From Porticoccaceae bacterium (GTDB lineage Bacteria > Pseudomonadota > Gammaproteobacteria > Pseudomonadales > Porticoccaceae): a stretch of DNA of 5,205 nucleotides. The position numbers were made by a program, and so were the translations under genes. Location of the stretch: assembly GCA_023229065.1 (NCBI GenBank), contig JALNZZ010000146.1:1-5205 (forward strand), written 5' to 3'. A model generated the notes under the pieces. That model made no database searches and was not told the origin of the DNA. It saw only the letters and a program-made list of their open reading frames with translations. Below, one piece after another: positions 4,661 to 5,205 of this stretch. Position 1 is the first letter of the stretch, and the number at the start of each line of letters is the position of its first letter.

Positions 4661-5205
4661 CGCGTTATTGCTGTCGAGGATCGCGGCCGCGGCATCCGAC
4701 TCTGAGCCGGTTACGCTGACGACAAGTGATGTGTCGGCGGTGTTGGTCACCGCCTATGCCTCAGCAGAGAGCATGCAATCTGATACTGGCGAAGAGTTAT
4801 ATTTGGAAGTGACGTTGAACGGTAACGTGACTCGCAAGATCGTGCACTTTGTGCGCTCTGGTGACGTGTTTCGCGCCAGCACCGACGCCCTGCGCGAGCT
4901 TGGCTTTCGGTTGTCGCCGGCCGAACACGGCGTGATCGATGTCGCTGCTCTGCCGGACGTCGCCGTGCACTACGACGTGGCCGCGCAACGTCTCGAAATC
5001 ACCACACCGCCGGATCTGGTCGAGCAGAACCTTGCCGTGCTTAACCAGCGCGTCAACCAGATTCCGCAACCCACCGCGTCGCCCGGTTTGCTGTTGAACT
5101 ACGACTTGTACGGGACCCGCGACAACCTGAGCAACAGCAGTTTTTCTGCCTATACCGAACTGCGCGCATTCAACGCCTGGGGCGTGCTGTCGAATACTGC
5201 GCTGA
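4611..5205 (+). CDS. outer-membrane pilus usher, N-terminal part, 3' end outside window
   Basis: The first 198 codons of a usher (ushers usually exceed 750 residues) run off the right edge without a stop. ATG 4611 has a good SD and gives a signal peptide: MASRSIRLFRS, then the hydrophobic AIWLASALLL, with cleavage near IAAAA-SD (about residue 28). The periplasmic N-terminal domain, which receives chaperone-subunit complexes, is seen at about 60-145. It contains GEELYLEVTLNGNV, IVHFVRSGDVFRAS, ALRELGF, VIDVAALPDVAVHYD and LEITTPPDLVE. From about residue 160, GLLLNYDLYGTRDN and FSAYTELRAFNAWGVLSNTAL look like the first strands of the beta-barrel pore. The start overlaps the chaperone by 50 bases in another frame, which suggests translational coupling. 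Assignment to the archaic Csu-type branch rests mainly on the SCPU pilin and on gene order. Confidence 0.9.
   Translation, partial: MASRSIRLFRSAIWLASALLLSRIAAAASDSEPVTLTTSDVSAVLVTAYASAESMQSDTGEELYLEVTLNGNVTRKIVHFVRSGDVFRASTDALRELGFRLSPAEHGVIDVAALPDVAVHYDVAAQRLEITTPPDLVEQNLAVLNQRVNQIPQPTASPGLLLNYDLYGTRDNLSNSSFSAYTELRAFNAWGVLSNTAL

Overview
All genes in this window read left to right on the + strand. The DNA is moderately GC-rich, and the content fits a Gram-negative proteobacterium, probably beta or gamma. The grounds are an outer-membrane usher pilus system, a DsrE-family sulfur protein, an IscS/NifS-type cysteine desulfurase, and intergenic GC-rich palindromes of the kind common in those classes. 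The genus cannot be read from the sequence.

Left part (1-2811): a tightly spaced three-gene run. It starts with the 3' part of a DsrE/DsrE2-like protein whose start lies before the window. Next comes a major facilitator superfamily (MFS) transporter (448-1644), then a complete PLP-dependent class V aminotransferase-fold cysteine desulfurase (1672-2811) with all expected catalytic residues. A desulfurase and a DsrE-type sulfur acceptor next to a transporter suggest a sulfur (or selenium) mobilisation or trafficking operon. The substrate of the transporter is unknown. Shine-Dalgarno (SD) signals are weak here, and short gaps suggest translational coupling.

Middle (2812-3393): a 582-bp gap without a convincing gene. 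It holds a probable intrinsic terminator at 2872-2894. After that comes a 147-bp tandem repeat with two nearly identical full copies and a truncated third copy (2886-3244). Each full unit carries two perfect inverted repeats. The array is followed by a plausible sigma70-type promoter (3303-3331) and a short leader.

Right part (3394-5205): the start of an archaic (sigma-type, Csu-like) chaperone-usher pilus operon. It encodes a secreted spore-coat-U-domain pilin (3394-3900), a PapD-like periplasmic chaperone starting at GTG 3908, and the N-terminal 198 residues of the outer-membrane usher starting at ATG 4611 and running off the window. The usher overlaps the chaperone by 50 bases, and each of these three starts has a good SD sequence. 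The chaperone would carry pilin subunits through the periplasm to the usher, which assembles and exports the fibre. Remaining genes, probably a tip adhesin, should lie downstream.

The genes belong to known families. The least explained element is the 147-bp hairpin repeat array separating the two operons.
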